In this document: in pieces, positions 10,445-19,904 of the stretch | How positions within the stretch are numbered: the stretch's first letter is position 1 | Layout: each line of letters opens with the position of its first letter | Assembly (NCBI GenBank): GCA_946902985.2 | Contig: OX336388.2 | Location: forward strand, 229,764,467 to 229,828,466 | Source: Meconema thalassinum | Taxonomy: Eukaryota; Arthropoda; Insecta; Orthoptera; Tettigoniidae | Direction of reading: 5' to 3' | Length of the DNA stretch: 64,000 nucleotides | Made by a program: the position numbers and the translations under genes | Notes under the pieces: generated by a model | The model's database searches: none | Told to the model about the DNA's origin: nothing | Seen by the model: the letters and a program-made list of their open reading frames with translations, nothing else

Positions 10445-11440
10445 CGAGCAAGCACCGACAGCAGTGGCAACGCTCGCTAAAGCGCAGCGTTAGGTCATGG
10501 GGCCAAGCTCTGTGCTGACTCGGTAGACGCGTGGGTTCGAGCCGTCCATGAAATGGTTTTTCGTGGTTTCCCATTTTCAACACCAGGCAAATGCTGGGAC
10601 GACACCATCTGTCAGGCCACAGCCGCTCTCTTCCACATGTATTGTATTTGAAGCTATCTCTAAGACGATAACATCCGGGAGGGCGCCATTTCATATGTAC
10701 TTTACTATAAAAATATTTTATTACGTCACACGAGAATTCTCTCATCCCTAGGGGTGGTGTGCTTCCAACACCAACCAAGACACTTCAGTAAATAAGGGTA
10801 AGTAACATTTACCATAACATACATATATTTCATACGGTTGCTCCTTACTTTTATGATGAATAGGGAATGTATAAAGATTGTGATAATAATCCATTCTCCA
10901 TCAAATATAACTTCCAAATCACGTAGCACCATTTACCATCTCTTTATATTCGTTAAAAATAGGAAGAGCTTTATTTGAAATATCAGCCACATAACCATAA
11001 AGATGCTGCGAAGGATATAGAATAACATTACTTTCTTTAATAAATATTATATCTATCATATGTGTGCATTCAATTTATTTCGATATTTCATATCATCTAT
11101 AACCTCTAAGAAATCCCTTGTCCTGGTTCATACACTCTGTTGTCATTCTTGTCCATCCCATCTTTGCTATTCCTAGAGTTGTCACTTCATATAGCTATAA
11201 GTTCATGTTCTCACCACCCTAGTGCTCCATCACCACCAAAGGACACAAAACAATCCATAGATCATGGTAACTCAAGAACCTATAACTATTACACACATCC
11301 ACATCCTTGCCCAGTTTCATTCATCTTCATCCATTCCATCTCTCATCCCGACGCGCAGGTCGCCCACGGGCGTCGCCTAGATAGACCAGCACTCGGTCTC
11401 TCAGGAGGCCACACAACAACAACAACAACAACAAAACGAG
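10445..11440 (+). mobile_element. SINE F copy 1, split by a 659 bp insert
   Basis: The left part, 10445-10638, has a head with GCAGTGGCAACGCTCGCTAA and a B box GTGGGTTCGAGCC. The right part, 11298-11440, continues exactly where the copy at 54439-54759 continues, with CCTTGCCCAGTTTCATTC and GACGCGCAGGTCGCCCACGG, and ends in an ACA repeat. The two halves are separated by the insert described next. Confidence 0.78.
10639..11297. mobile_element. Unclassified insertion in SINE F, 7 bp TSD
   Basis: The interval is bounded by TCCACAT at 10632-10638 and 11298-11304, and joining across it restores the SINE F sequence. It starts GTATTGTATTTGAAGC and ends CTATTACACACA. I see no terminal inverted repeat, no coding motif and no second copy in the window. 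A retroposed fragment or a small unknown transposon are both possible. Confidence 0.6.
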
Positions 11441-11569
11441 CAAGCAAGTTTGATGGTCAACCACCACTTTCAGTATCTTAGCAAAAAATCACGTATAACC
11501 AACAAATCCCGACTAGTTGGGTGAGTTTCCTGCAACTAAAGTAGCCTAAATAAGTGTTCTTCTTATTAT

Positions 11570-12045
11570 TATTATTTTCCTTCGTCTTTTCCCACTCAAG
11601 TGGGGTCGACGATCCTGGCAAGTCTTCCCTATTTACCTCGGTCCCATATGCTCTCTTCCCTTAGACGTTTCTCTCTCAAGTCATCTTGTGTACAGTCTGC
11701 TTGGTGTTCCCCTTCCCCTGTCACCTTCCACTACCATTACTGTCATTCTCTTGCCAACATAAGTGTTGTCCCTTCTCATGACCACTGCAGTCTTCTCTCT
11801 TGAACCTTCTTTGATATCTCCGTCACTTTAACACTGCCTCTTAGTCTCTCATTTCTAATCCTATCGGCTCTGGTGACGCCACAAATTCTTCCTAACATTT
11901 TCATTTCAACCACATCCATTGCCTTACAATGTGCCTTAGTTGGTGCCCATCTCTCTGCTCCATAAATCATTGCAGATCTCATTACTGACTTATACACCAT
12001 TCCTTTAGTCCTCAGGTTCATCCTTCTAAACAAGTGTACATATTA
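11570..12045 (-). pseudogene. LINE RT C-terminal region
   Basis: Minus strand 12033-11776 reads NLRTKGMVYKSVMRSAMIYG, then GAERWAPTKAHCKAMDVVEM and RICGVTRADRIRNERLRGSV. This is the region after the RT palm in a widespread insect RT family (xxYGxExW, then VxEMxMLxxxxGVTRxDRIRNE). It ends KKVQERRLQWS and a frame shift interrupts what would be the YGHV motif. The catalytic YxDD box is missing. Clade assignment is uncertain (RTE-like is my best guess). Confidence 0.8.
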
Positions 12046-12049
12046 TAAA

Positions 12050-12215
12050 TACCATCACCCATACTTGTAGACATAGATTTAATAGCCTAAGTGCAATGGA
12101 TCTGATGATGATCGCTTGACGATCAAAACTGGTCGTCCAAGTGTATTTATGATTCTCATTTTCTTTGCCAGGATTAGGGAATATCCCATTACAATTGGAT
12201 ACAATCATGTTGACC
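12050..12215 (+). mobile_element. Penelope pLTR-like fragment with hammerhead-like core
   Basis: At 12102 lies CTGATGA, followed by TGATCG, loop CTTGA, CGATCA and then AAAC. That is a hammerhead core (CTGATGA, stem II, GAAA) with one departure, A for the G at 12125. GGTC follows, offering a GTC cleavage triplet. Such motifs are known from the pLTRs of Penelope-like elements. No Penelope ORF is joined to it here, so the assignment rests on this motif. Confidence 0.5.
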
Positions 12216-12308
12216 GACTGAAAAGCATAAATTTCGATTACTAAGGCAACACTGAACAATTCCTTCCGTGAAGAACTATACAGCCTATTTTCATATATCC
12301 TACTCATG

Positions 12309-12655
12309 CTTCTTTTTTTTAGCGTATGGCTTTTAGTGCCGGGAGTGTCCGTGGGCATGTTCGGCTCACCAGTTTGTAGCTGCTTCTAGGCGGACACCCA
12401 GTGGGTGAGCTACAAGGACAGTCGCGTGTGGAGTGTTGTCTGGGGAGGAAAGTTTGAATGTAAGGACGAGGAGTTGGAAGGTAGCTGCTGTGGCCTATAG
12501 TTGGGGACCAACCCCAGCATTTGCCTGGAAGGAAGATGGGAAACCACAGAAAACCATCTTCAAGGTTGCCGGCGGGTGGATTCGAACCTTCTCGCCTCCC
12601 GGATGTGAGCGACTGCCAACAGCCATGCCGTAACGACCACGGCTAACTCACCCGG
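12309..12655 (-). mobile_element. SINE E copy 2
   Basis: Flanked by TCCTACTCATG at 12298-12308 and TCCTACTTATG at 12656-12666, an 11 bp TSD with one mismatch. The minus-strand head is GGGTGAGTTAGCCGTGGTCG, the B box AAGGTTCGAATCCACC, and the 3' end GCCATACGCT plus an A-run. The same sequence (with SINE G absent) continues on both sides as HINE-2. Confidence 0.87.
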
Positions 12656-12914
12656 TCCTACTTATGTTAATTGCCTCTGTCAGCATTTGTTTGCTGAAAT
12701 AGATTCGTGGATATTGAGAACAGTTTAAATATTTCGGTTAGTTGCCATGTTGTATTTTTATATATGTAGGCCATATAGTTATTTACTATTACAAGAAGAT
12801 TATTGCGTAGGTGTATTATTCAAACTTCAATCGCATGATTAGGACACATGAAATAAAAACGAGATTTTAACATTTCGCACAGCCACCATCTTGTCATTAT
12901 GAGAACAATTGAAA

Positions 12915-13243
12915 ATGAAAATCCACTGGCTGCTTCCAGTCTCCGACCGGGTCAGGAATGGAATGAATGAAGCCCCCACCTAGCGGCGAGGATATGAACT
13001 GTGCCGGCTGCCGAGGCCTGACGCACTCCTCTGGGGCAAGGATTAAATGAATGACAGATGAAATGAAATGATAGTGGAGAGTGTTGCTGGAATGAAATTT
13101 TGACAGGGAAAACCGGAGTACCCGGAGAAAAACATGTCTGCCTCCGTTTTGTCCAGCACAGATCTCACATGGAGTGACCGGGATTTGAACCACGGACCCA
13201 GCGGTGAGAGGCCGGCATGCTGCCGCCTAAGGTACGGAGGCTT
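12915..13243 (-). mobile_element. SINE G, 18 bp TSD
   Basis: A perfect duplication TTATGAGAACAATTGAAA lies at 12897-12914 and 13244-13261. On the minus strand the head is GCCTCCGTACCTTAGGCGG, with B box GTGGTTCAAATCCCGG. The body includes ACATGTTTTTCTCCGGGTAC and ends ATTTTCATT. I recall similar SINEs from orthopteroid insects, but cannot confirm that here. Confidence 0.88.
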
Positions 13244-13552
13244 TTATGAGAACAATTGAAATAAATTAAATTCCAATGGATTAAAATTTGTATAAGCATT
13301 TATCGCTCCAAATTTCACAGCACTCGGAAGGTTAAATAGCGAAAAAGGTCCTATTAAATTTTCAAATTTCGCGTCACCGCCATGTTGGATTTGTGCTCCC
13401 CAGGTTATTGAAAGGCCCATGGATGAACTTATGTTCATAGCCTTTATCAACTTACCAAATTTCAGTTTGATTTCTGTTACAGATTAGTAGATATTGAGAA
13501 CCGTCTACGCATTTCGCATGGTCGATGTAGGCCATAGAGTTATGAACTACTA

Positions 13553-14390
13553 TATGGTGCGTTCAAGAAGTAACAAGCCGGAGGCATAATTACAGAAACC
13601 AGTACCTGTATGTTAGAAGAATTGGCCCTGGCTGTTGAGGCACTTGTCCCACTGTGACACGAGGTGGTGAATGGCTGTCTCATAAAATTCCCTGGGCTGC
13701 GATGTGACCCAGTTCCGCACGTACAGCTGGACGTCGGCATCCGAGGTGAATCGTTGGCCCCTCAGAGCCCTTTTCAGGGGACCAAACATGGCGTAATCAC
13801 AGGGAGAGAGGTCTGGACTGTATGGAGGGTGACCGAGAACCTCCCATTTGAATTTCTGCAGGAGTGCCGCGACTGTGTTGGCCGTATAAGGTCGTGCATT
13901 GTCGTGGAGCAGAATGGCGTTCACTGTCACTCGGCGGTTTGGGGGTAATGAGTGCATCAACCAGGTGGACGTTGTCACCGGTAATGCAGGGGGGGGTGCC
14001 ACAGACCGGGCATCATCGGCTAAAGACACCCGTCCTTCCTTGAAGCGCTTGACCCTTGCAAGGGACATGCAGTGTTTGCCGTACACTTGTGGCATTCGGC
14101 GATGAATGTCCTTTCCCCCTACTCCTTCCGCTGTCAGAAACACCTCTTTGTTCTTCGGTTGATGCCTCCATGTCACTGTTTGCAATGCGACTGGCAGCGT
14201 TGGACGATTGATGCATGCTGCTGCTCGCTTTGTATTGTCACGTGACGTGCACGCGTGCCCTCTATCGTCGGGCTGTGACCTTCCACACTCTGGTTGGAAC
14301 CACACCTCGTTACACACGCCACGTTTAGCCGATGTCGTCACCGGTTTGCGCATTCCAGCCTCCGGCTCGTTACTTTCTGAACACGCCTTA
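13553..14390 (-). mobile_element. Mariner with central deletion (copy 1)
   Basis: A TA duplication (13551-13552, 14391-14392) bounds inverted ends TATGGTGCGTTCAAGAAGTA and the complement of TAAGGCGTGTTCAGAAAGTA. The minus-strand transposase keeps its N-terminal helix-turn-helix part (AEGVGGKDIHRRM, VYGKHCMSLARVK), then jumps from RRVTVNA straight to ILLHDNARPY. The block with the first catalytic Asp is gone. The second (HDN) and third (SPDLSPCD) aspartates remain 34 residues apart, as in DD34D mariners. The C-terminus reads QWDKCLNSQGQFF. The protein cannot be active. Confidence 0.88.
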
Positions 14391-14409
14391 TACATGGAGA
14401 TAAATTAAT

Positions 14410-14664
14410 TAATATCGTATGGCCTCGGTGCCGGGTGAAAGCTTTGTCAAAGCTGATGTCACTCTGTAATGCCAAGTGTTGGTCATCAGTTTTCCCTTGT
14501 GACAGACTCTGAGCACATGTCCTAGGGTTTCAATCTCACCACTGTCTGGATGACAGCAACTAGTTGAGCTAAGACTTCGGCTAGGAACAACTCGAACCAC
14601 CATGATGTTCCAAGTCAGTCTAAGAGCATTTGTCCTTTCAAAGATCGATATAATCCTGGTCACC
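14410..14664 (-). pseudogene. LINE 3' end with C-terminal zinc-like motif
   Basis: The minus strand reads CCHPDSGEIETLGHVLRVC then HKGKLMTNTWHYRVTSALTK. The pattern C-x-H-x-E-T-L-x-H-V-L-x-x-C is the C-terminal motif of R2- and R1-type and related LINE proteins. The 3' UTR is short and ends CACCCGGCACCGAGGCCATA followed by CGATATTAATTAATT. That end is shared with SINE I. Only about 85 codons and the 3' end remain. Confidence 0.75.
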
Positions 14665-15925
14665 TTAAATAAGTTACTATTAAGTTATTATTGCTAACTA
14701 TGTAACATGACCATTTGTCTCCAATCACTACAAATATGGTGATCTATAGTCTGCACCACCTTAAATAAGTTACTAACAATGTAACCTCACCATTTGTCCC
14801 CCCTCACTACAAACATGGTGATCTATAGTCCACGTCACCTTAAATAAGTTACTAACAATGTAACCTTACCATTTGTCCCCCATCACACAAACATGGTGAT
14901 CTATAGTCCGCGTCACCTTAAATAAGTTACTAACAATGTAATATTACAATTTGTGCTCCATCACTACAAACATGGTGATCTATGGTCCACGTCACCTTCA
15001 ATAAGTTACAAACAATGTAACCTTTCCATTGGTCCCCAATCACTACCAACATGGTGATCTATAGTCTGCGTCACCTTAAAAACGTTACTAACAATGTAAC
15101 CTTACCATTTGTCCCCCATCACTACAAACATGATGCTCTATAGTCCGCGTCACCTTAAATAAGTTACTAACAATGTAACATTACAATTTGTGCTCCATCA
15201 CTACAAACAAGGTGATCTATGGTCCACGTCACCTTAAATAAGTTACTAACAATGTAACCTTTCCATTGGTCCCCAATCACTACCAACATGGTGATCAATA
15301 GTCCGCGTCACCTTAAATATGTTACTAACAATGTAACATTACAATTTGTGCTCCATCACTACAAACAAGGTGATCTATAGTCCGCGTCACCTTAAATAAG
15401 TTACTAACAATGTAACATTACAATTTGTGCTCCATCACTACAAACAAGGTGATCTATAGTCCGCGTCACCTTAAATAAGTTACTAACAATGTAACCTTTC
15501 CATTGGTCCCCAATCACTACCAACATGGTGATCAATAGTCCGCGTCATCTAAAAGTTAGAAACAATGTATAGTCTGCGTCACCTTAAATATGTTACTAAC
15601 AATGTAACCTTACAATTTGTCCTCCATCACTGCAAACATGGTGATCAATAGTCCATGTAACCTTAAATGAGTTACTAACAATGTAACCTTACCATTTGTC
15701 CCCCATCACTACAAACATGGTGATCTATAGTCCGTGTAACCTTAAATGAGTTACTAACAATGTAACATTACAATTTGTCCCCCATCACTACAAACATTGT
15801 GATCTATAGTCCGTGTAACCTTAAATGAGTTACTAACATTGTAACCTTACCATTTGTCCCCCATCACTACAAACATGGTAATGTATAATCCGCGTCACCT
15901 TAAGTAAATAACCTTAACAATTGAA
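14659..15925 (+). repeat. 79 bp satellite, about 16 units
   Basis: The unit is about 79 bases and contains CACCTTAAATAAGTTACTAA, CAATGTAAC and GGTGATCTATAGTCCGCGT. Three unit types recur: A (ACCATTTGTCCCCCATCAC), B (ACAATTTGTGCTCCATCAC) and C (TCCATTGGTCCCCAATCAC). From 14758 the order is roughly A A B C A B C B B C, then a 34-base deleted unit at 15545, then mixed types. It starts against the LINE fragment and decays after 15895. Confidence 0.92.
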
Positions 15926-15929
15926 CCTG

Positions 15930-16640
15930 ATCACCTCGAACATGGCGTTTTATGGTATAATTTCGTGCTGATGGGTTGGATAGACAGTGCTTAAGTCAAC
16001 CATGCTTGCAGACATGTGACTTCTATTATAACGTTCACCCATACTAATGTACAGATGGATATCACATTTCTATTCAGGGAAATATCTTGTCCACCCCTAA
16101 CTCCATACACCGCATGTCAACCGCTAAACATGTATATATATGTAACCCCTTACGCTATATTTCCCCATCTTACTTTTGTCATCTTATTCTTCCGAGTTCA
16201 ATATCGAAAAACAGAGCCATCAATCACATCTTCCCCCTCCCTGTACCACATCTAACCCCCTTCCCTCCTCCAAGGCAGAAAAACGATTCTGCATTAAATA
16301 TAAAGGTTCCTTTTCTTCTTTTCCGCTTGTCAAAAGCATTAGCAATATTAAAATCAGTCTGAAGAAAAAACATGTTTCAATGGCACTGTGTATCATAATT
16401 CAATGTTTACATTTCTTCTCTCATCATTAGTGAAGTAATGTTGTATTCATATGTCTATGAGATGTACAGCTTGCCATTCCGGTCTACACATGATAAATTG
16501 AGAAATTGTGAAGAGTAATGTTTAACTTATGATATTATGTTGATATATCTCTCCGTCACGAGCTTATCTTCATAAATACAGTAAGCATCCAGACTGAACA
16601 TTATTAGGCTAAAACTTGGGATTCATTCCAGATGAGGTGG
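15930..16640. other. AT-rich spacer, no feature
   Basis: No repeat partner in the window and no protein motif. A pyrimidine-rich run lies at 16220-16320. Small open frames here (16016-16430) have no recognisable domain. Confidence 0.5.
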
Positions 16641-16825
16641 TTTGGTTTAGTGGATAAATATACTCCCCATTATATGGCTTTGGGGCTATTACGTCGAGTG
16701 GAAATTCTGAATACTGACATTTCGAGACAACTGTTTGTCCCTTTATCAAAGATTGTAATGAAGGAAGGAATGAGTAAAGAATGGCATAAATGTTGTAAGA
16801 TAGGAAGCCATGTCGAAACAAAGAG

Positions 16826-17176
16826 TTACTCCATGACCACCTGACACCAAGAGGAAGTTCGTGATGAAACTATAGAGGGCAGCCATAATCTACTGAGATA
16901 ACCATCACCTCTAATATAGTTCTTTGTTTGTTTCCTAATTCTTATCGCCTCCCAAATTATACGAGTTGTGAAATGTTTTTCATTACAGATGGCAGAAGTT
17001 TCATCAAAAATAATTCGATGGTCATTTTGTATGGCTTGTTCAGCCACAGCAAGATTCTCCGATTGGCAAATACGTAAATGCTTACGATGTTCCTTGCCCA
17101 TAGTTGTGATTCTCCTGCATGTCTGACCAATATTTACGTAACCGCAGGAACATGGAAACTTATATACTCATTAATA
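16826..17176 (-). pseudogene. Penelope GIY-YIG endonuclease fragment
   Basis: Reading from 17176 downward: VYKFPCSCGYVNIGQTCRRI, then MGKEHRKHLRICQSENLAVA, EQAIQNDHRIIF and IIWEAIRIRK. This matches the EN domain at the C-terminus of Penelope-like polymerases: CxCGxxxIGQTxRR, followed by KEHxxH, AEHxxxxxHxIxF and a REAIEI helix. The upstream RT is separated or lost, because the mariner starts 8 bases before the frame. Stop codons follow 16826. The endonuclease would nick target DNA in an intact element. Confidence 0.82.
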
Positions 17177-17183
17177 CTGTATA

Positions 17184-18002
17184 CAGGGCGTAACAAAAAT
17201 GTACTGCACAAAATCCAGGACACATTCCTCACACGTAGAGGAAGACATTATGTTATAGGAACATGGGTTCGAAAACGCTTTGTTTCCATGTTATACCTCA
17301 TTGTTTCCAACTAATTTATCATGGGTAACACACAAGAACAGAACGTAGCAGCATATCACATGCAACTCTTTCGCACAGGAAATGTTCAATATGCCCTAAG
17401 TACTCAATGATACATTCATCAACCCGCCGTCGTAGTGAATCTCGGATGCCCTGATGTACCACTGGAGTACTGCGTATGGTTTCGTAGCCTTCCATTATAC
17501 GGGTACGGAGACTCTGAACATCTTGTACTGGGGTTCGATACACAAGAACTTTCAAATGCCCTCACAGATAAAGTTCAGTGATTTTAGGTCCGGAGAGCGT
17601 GGAGGCCAGGCAATTGGTCCACCTCTACCTATGCATTTGTCCCCAAATCTGTTACTTAGAAGCCGACGGACATTAGCACTAAAATGAGGAGGTGCTCCAT
17701 CGTGCATGAAGTACGTGTTTTGCCGCACTGCTAATGGTACATCTGCTAAGTCGCATGTAAAACAAACCACTGGCGGTGCACCAATGATAATTACAAAGTA
17801 ACCAGACGTAACCAAGAGTGCATGTTCCCCGCGATTCTAACGTTCCGGTCTTGTGTGTTTCCCATGATTAATGAGTTGGAGACAATGAGGTGTAACATGG
17901 AAACAAGGCGTTTCCGGACCCATGTTCATATAACACAATTTCTTCGTCTATGTGTGAGGAATGTGTCCTGCAATTTGTGCAGTACATTTTTCTTACACCC
18001 TG
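17184..18002 (-). mobile_element. DD41-type mariner, internally deleted, long TIRs
   Basis: CAGGGCGTAACAAAAATGTA at the left and its inverted match at the right are flanked by TA (17182-17183, 18003-18004). The TIRs are about 170 bases long and about 85% alike by eye. The minus strand has FMHDGAPPHFSANVRRLL and AWPPRSPDLKSLNF, then VYRTPVQDVQSLR in a second frame down to 17319. The aspartate of HDG and the position of the third catalytic residue are 41 residues apart, as in the DD41D group, but the third residue is Asn and the N-terminal half is missing. Inactive. Confidence 0.82.
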
Positions 18003-18137
18003 TACTCAAGACCCTTGCCTCAGCATACAGTCTCTTAGTGGATATATTCTCTCTTTATTCAACAATAATTCGCAGTAAAAAGAATCTGTACTATCTTATA
18101 TATGCCATTGTTTACACATTCCTTCTTCCATCACAAA

Positions 18138-18177
18138 CCTTGATCAAGAGACAAGCTGTTGTCTCGAAACGTCGGTA
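18138..18177 (+). ncRNA. Hammerhead-like motif in pLTR (degenerate)
   Basis: TTGATCA, then a perfect 7 bp stem GAGACAA / TTGTCTC with loop GCTG, then GAAAC, then GTCGGTA. The last part gives a two-base-pair stem III (AC/GT) and a GTA triplet, the minimal layout reported for Penelope hammerheads. The first box should be CTGATGA; two substitutions probably abolish cleavage. The other pLTR (minus strand, 16750-16714) has the same stem II with GAAAT and GTCAGTA. Confidence 0.5.
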
Positions 18178-18329
18178 TTTAAAATTTCCACTCGACCTAA
18201 CAGCCCCAAAGTTATATAACGGATATAATTAGTCGAGAAAATTTACGTAACAGTATATATACTTCAAGTTTCATTTCTGTCTCTTTATCTGTTTGTTATG
18301 AATTATTTATAGATGGTGACATGAAATGG

Positions 18330-19890
18330 AACAAGTAGTTCCGTGAAGAACTTAACAGCCTATTTTCATATATCCTACTTATGGTAACTGCCACTATCAA
18401 CATACTACATTTCAGTTTGATTGCTGTAATAGATTCGTAGATAATGAGAACCGACTAAATATATCAGATGGTCGCCATGTTGGATTTTATATTTGTAGGT
18501 CTTAGAGTTATGTACTGTTACATGAAGATTATTTTGTACGTGTAGCATTCAAACTTCAATCGCATGATTAGGACACAAGAAGTAACAAGGAGATTTTAAA
18601 ATTTCGCACAGCTGCCATCTTGTGGTTATGGAAACAATTGAAATAAATTAGATGCCAGTGGATTAACATTCGTATAAGGATTTACTGTACCAGGTTTCAC
18701 TGCACTCGGATGGTTAAATTGCGAGAAACATCCATGTGAATATTTATACTTCGCGTCGCCACCATGTTGGATTTGTGATCACTAGGTTATTTAAAGTCTA
18801 TAGGTGAACTTAAGTTCATAGCCCCTATGGACATTAAAAAAATCAGTTTGATTGCTATAATAGATTCGTAGATATTCAGATCCGTTTAAATATTTCGGAT
18901 GGTCGCCATGTTGGATTGTTATATGTATAGGCCATAGAGTCATGCACCATTAAAGGAAAATTATTGGATAGGTTCATTATTCAAACTCTCACATCGATCG
19001 CACGATTACGAGACAAGAAATGAAAACTTAATTTTAAAATTCGCAAAGCCGCCATCTTGAGGTTATGAAAACAATTGAACTAAATTAGATACCAGTGTAT
19101 TACAATGTGTATAAACATTTCCTGTACCAGATTTCATTGCGGTTGGAACATTAAATCGCGAGAAAGGTGTATTTAAAATTTTCAAATTCGCTTGGCCGCC
19201 ATGCACGTTTTGTAGTTAACCGATTTTTGAAAGTCTTAGAGATGAACTTTTATTAGTGCCGTTTATCTCCGTACAAATTTTCAGGGTGATACCGCTGTTA
19301 GTTTCAGAGATATAGAATGCCGGTGAAATATTTCGCACATCCGCCATCTTCTGGTTATGTAAACAATTGAACTAAGTTAGATGTCGGTGCATTACATGTG
19401 TATAAACATATACTGTACCAAGTTTTATTGCGTTTGGTTGGTTAAATCGCGAGAAACGTCTATTTAAAAATCGCAAATTCGCGTGGCCGCCATGTTAGTT
19501 TTTTGGTTACCAGTTTTTCGAAAGTCACATAGGTGAACTTCTAGTAGTTTCCTTTATTACCGTAAAAAAATCCAGGGTGATATCGGGAATAGTTTCGGAG
19601 ATATTGAATGCTGGTGAACTATTTCGCACAGCCGCCATGTTGGAGTGGTGAGACGTAACAAAATTTGAAGGGCACGGTCGGGGTCGTCCGAAATAGTGCT
19701 ATGAACTTACCGAGTTTCATTGAAATCGCTCCAGCCGTTTAGAATTTATTAGGGGGACACCCACCCACACACACACACACTCCTCACACACACACACACA
19801 CGCACACACGCGCGCGCGCACACACACACACACACGGACAATAGGTGATCTCAAAAGCCAATTGTTTCAAAATTGAAAAAAGGCTAAAAA
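18330..19890 (-). mobile_element. HINE-2 copy b
   Basis: Reads from AACAAGTAGTTCCGTGAAG (3' end with the GTTCCGTGAAGAAC palindrome) and AGCCTATTTTC on the left to AAAAAAGGCTAAAAATC on the right, with a long CA/CG tract near the right (5') end. The body contains repeated motifs such as GCCGCCATGTTGG and CGCGAGAAACGTC, suggesting internal duplication of about 0.5 kb. There is no coding sequence. The Helitron follows 14 bases on. Confidence 0.78.
19757..19838 (+). repeat. CA/CG microsatellite inside HINE-2
   Basis: CACACACACA runs interrupted by CTCCTCA and a CGCGCGCGCG core. The equivalent position in every HINE-2 copy carries such a tract. Confidence 0.9.
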
Positions 19891-19904
19891 TCAATGCAAC
19901 CACA

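Larger units (their letters stand above)
12254..13552 (-). mobile_element. HINE-2 copy a, interrupted by SINEs E and G
   Basis: The left side CCTTCCGTGAAGAACTATAC and AGCCTATTTTC is the reverse complement of the HINE-2 3' end. The pieces 12254-12308, 12656-12914 and 13244-13552 align to HINE-2 at 18330-19890 and 43914-45117, with phrases such as GCCATGTTGGATTT and CAATCGCATGATTA. The 5' part is lost at the mariner boundary, though about 15 bases of HINE-2-like sequence reappear after 14391. Confidence 0.75.
16648..18240 (-). mobile_element. Penelope-like element with inverted pLTRs
   Basis: The segment 16655-16800 (GGCTTTGGGGCTATTACGTC...) is matched in reverse complement by 18095-18220. Such inverted or direct pLTRs flank Penelope-like elements. 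Between them the minus strand carries a GIY-YIG-type endonuclease fragment (16826-17176). The RT domain is absent, so this is a truncated composite. A DD41-type mariner (17184-18002) has inserted just upstream of the endonuclease frame. Confidence 0.75.

Noticed and set aside
13664..14105. Plus-strand frames over the mariner at 13553-14390
   Set aside because: Antisense to the transposase; no motif.
14659..15925. CRISPR-like array
   Set aside because: The 79 bp units are contiguous, without unique spacers, in a eukaryotic repeat context.
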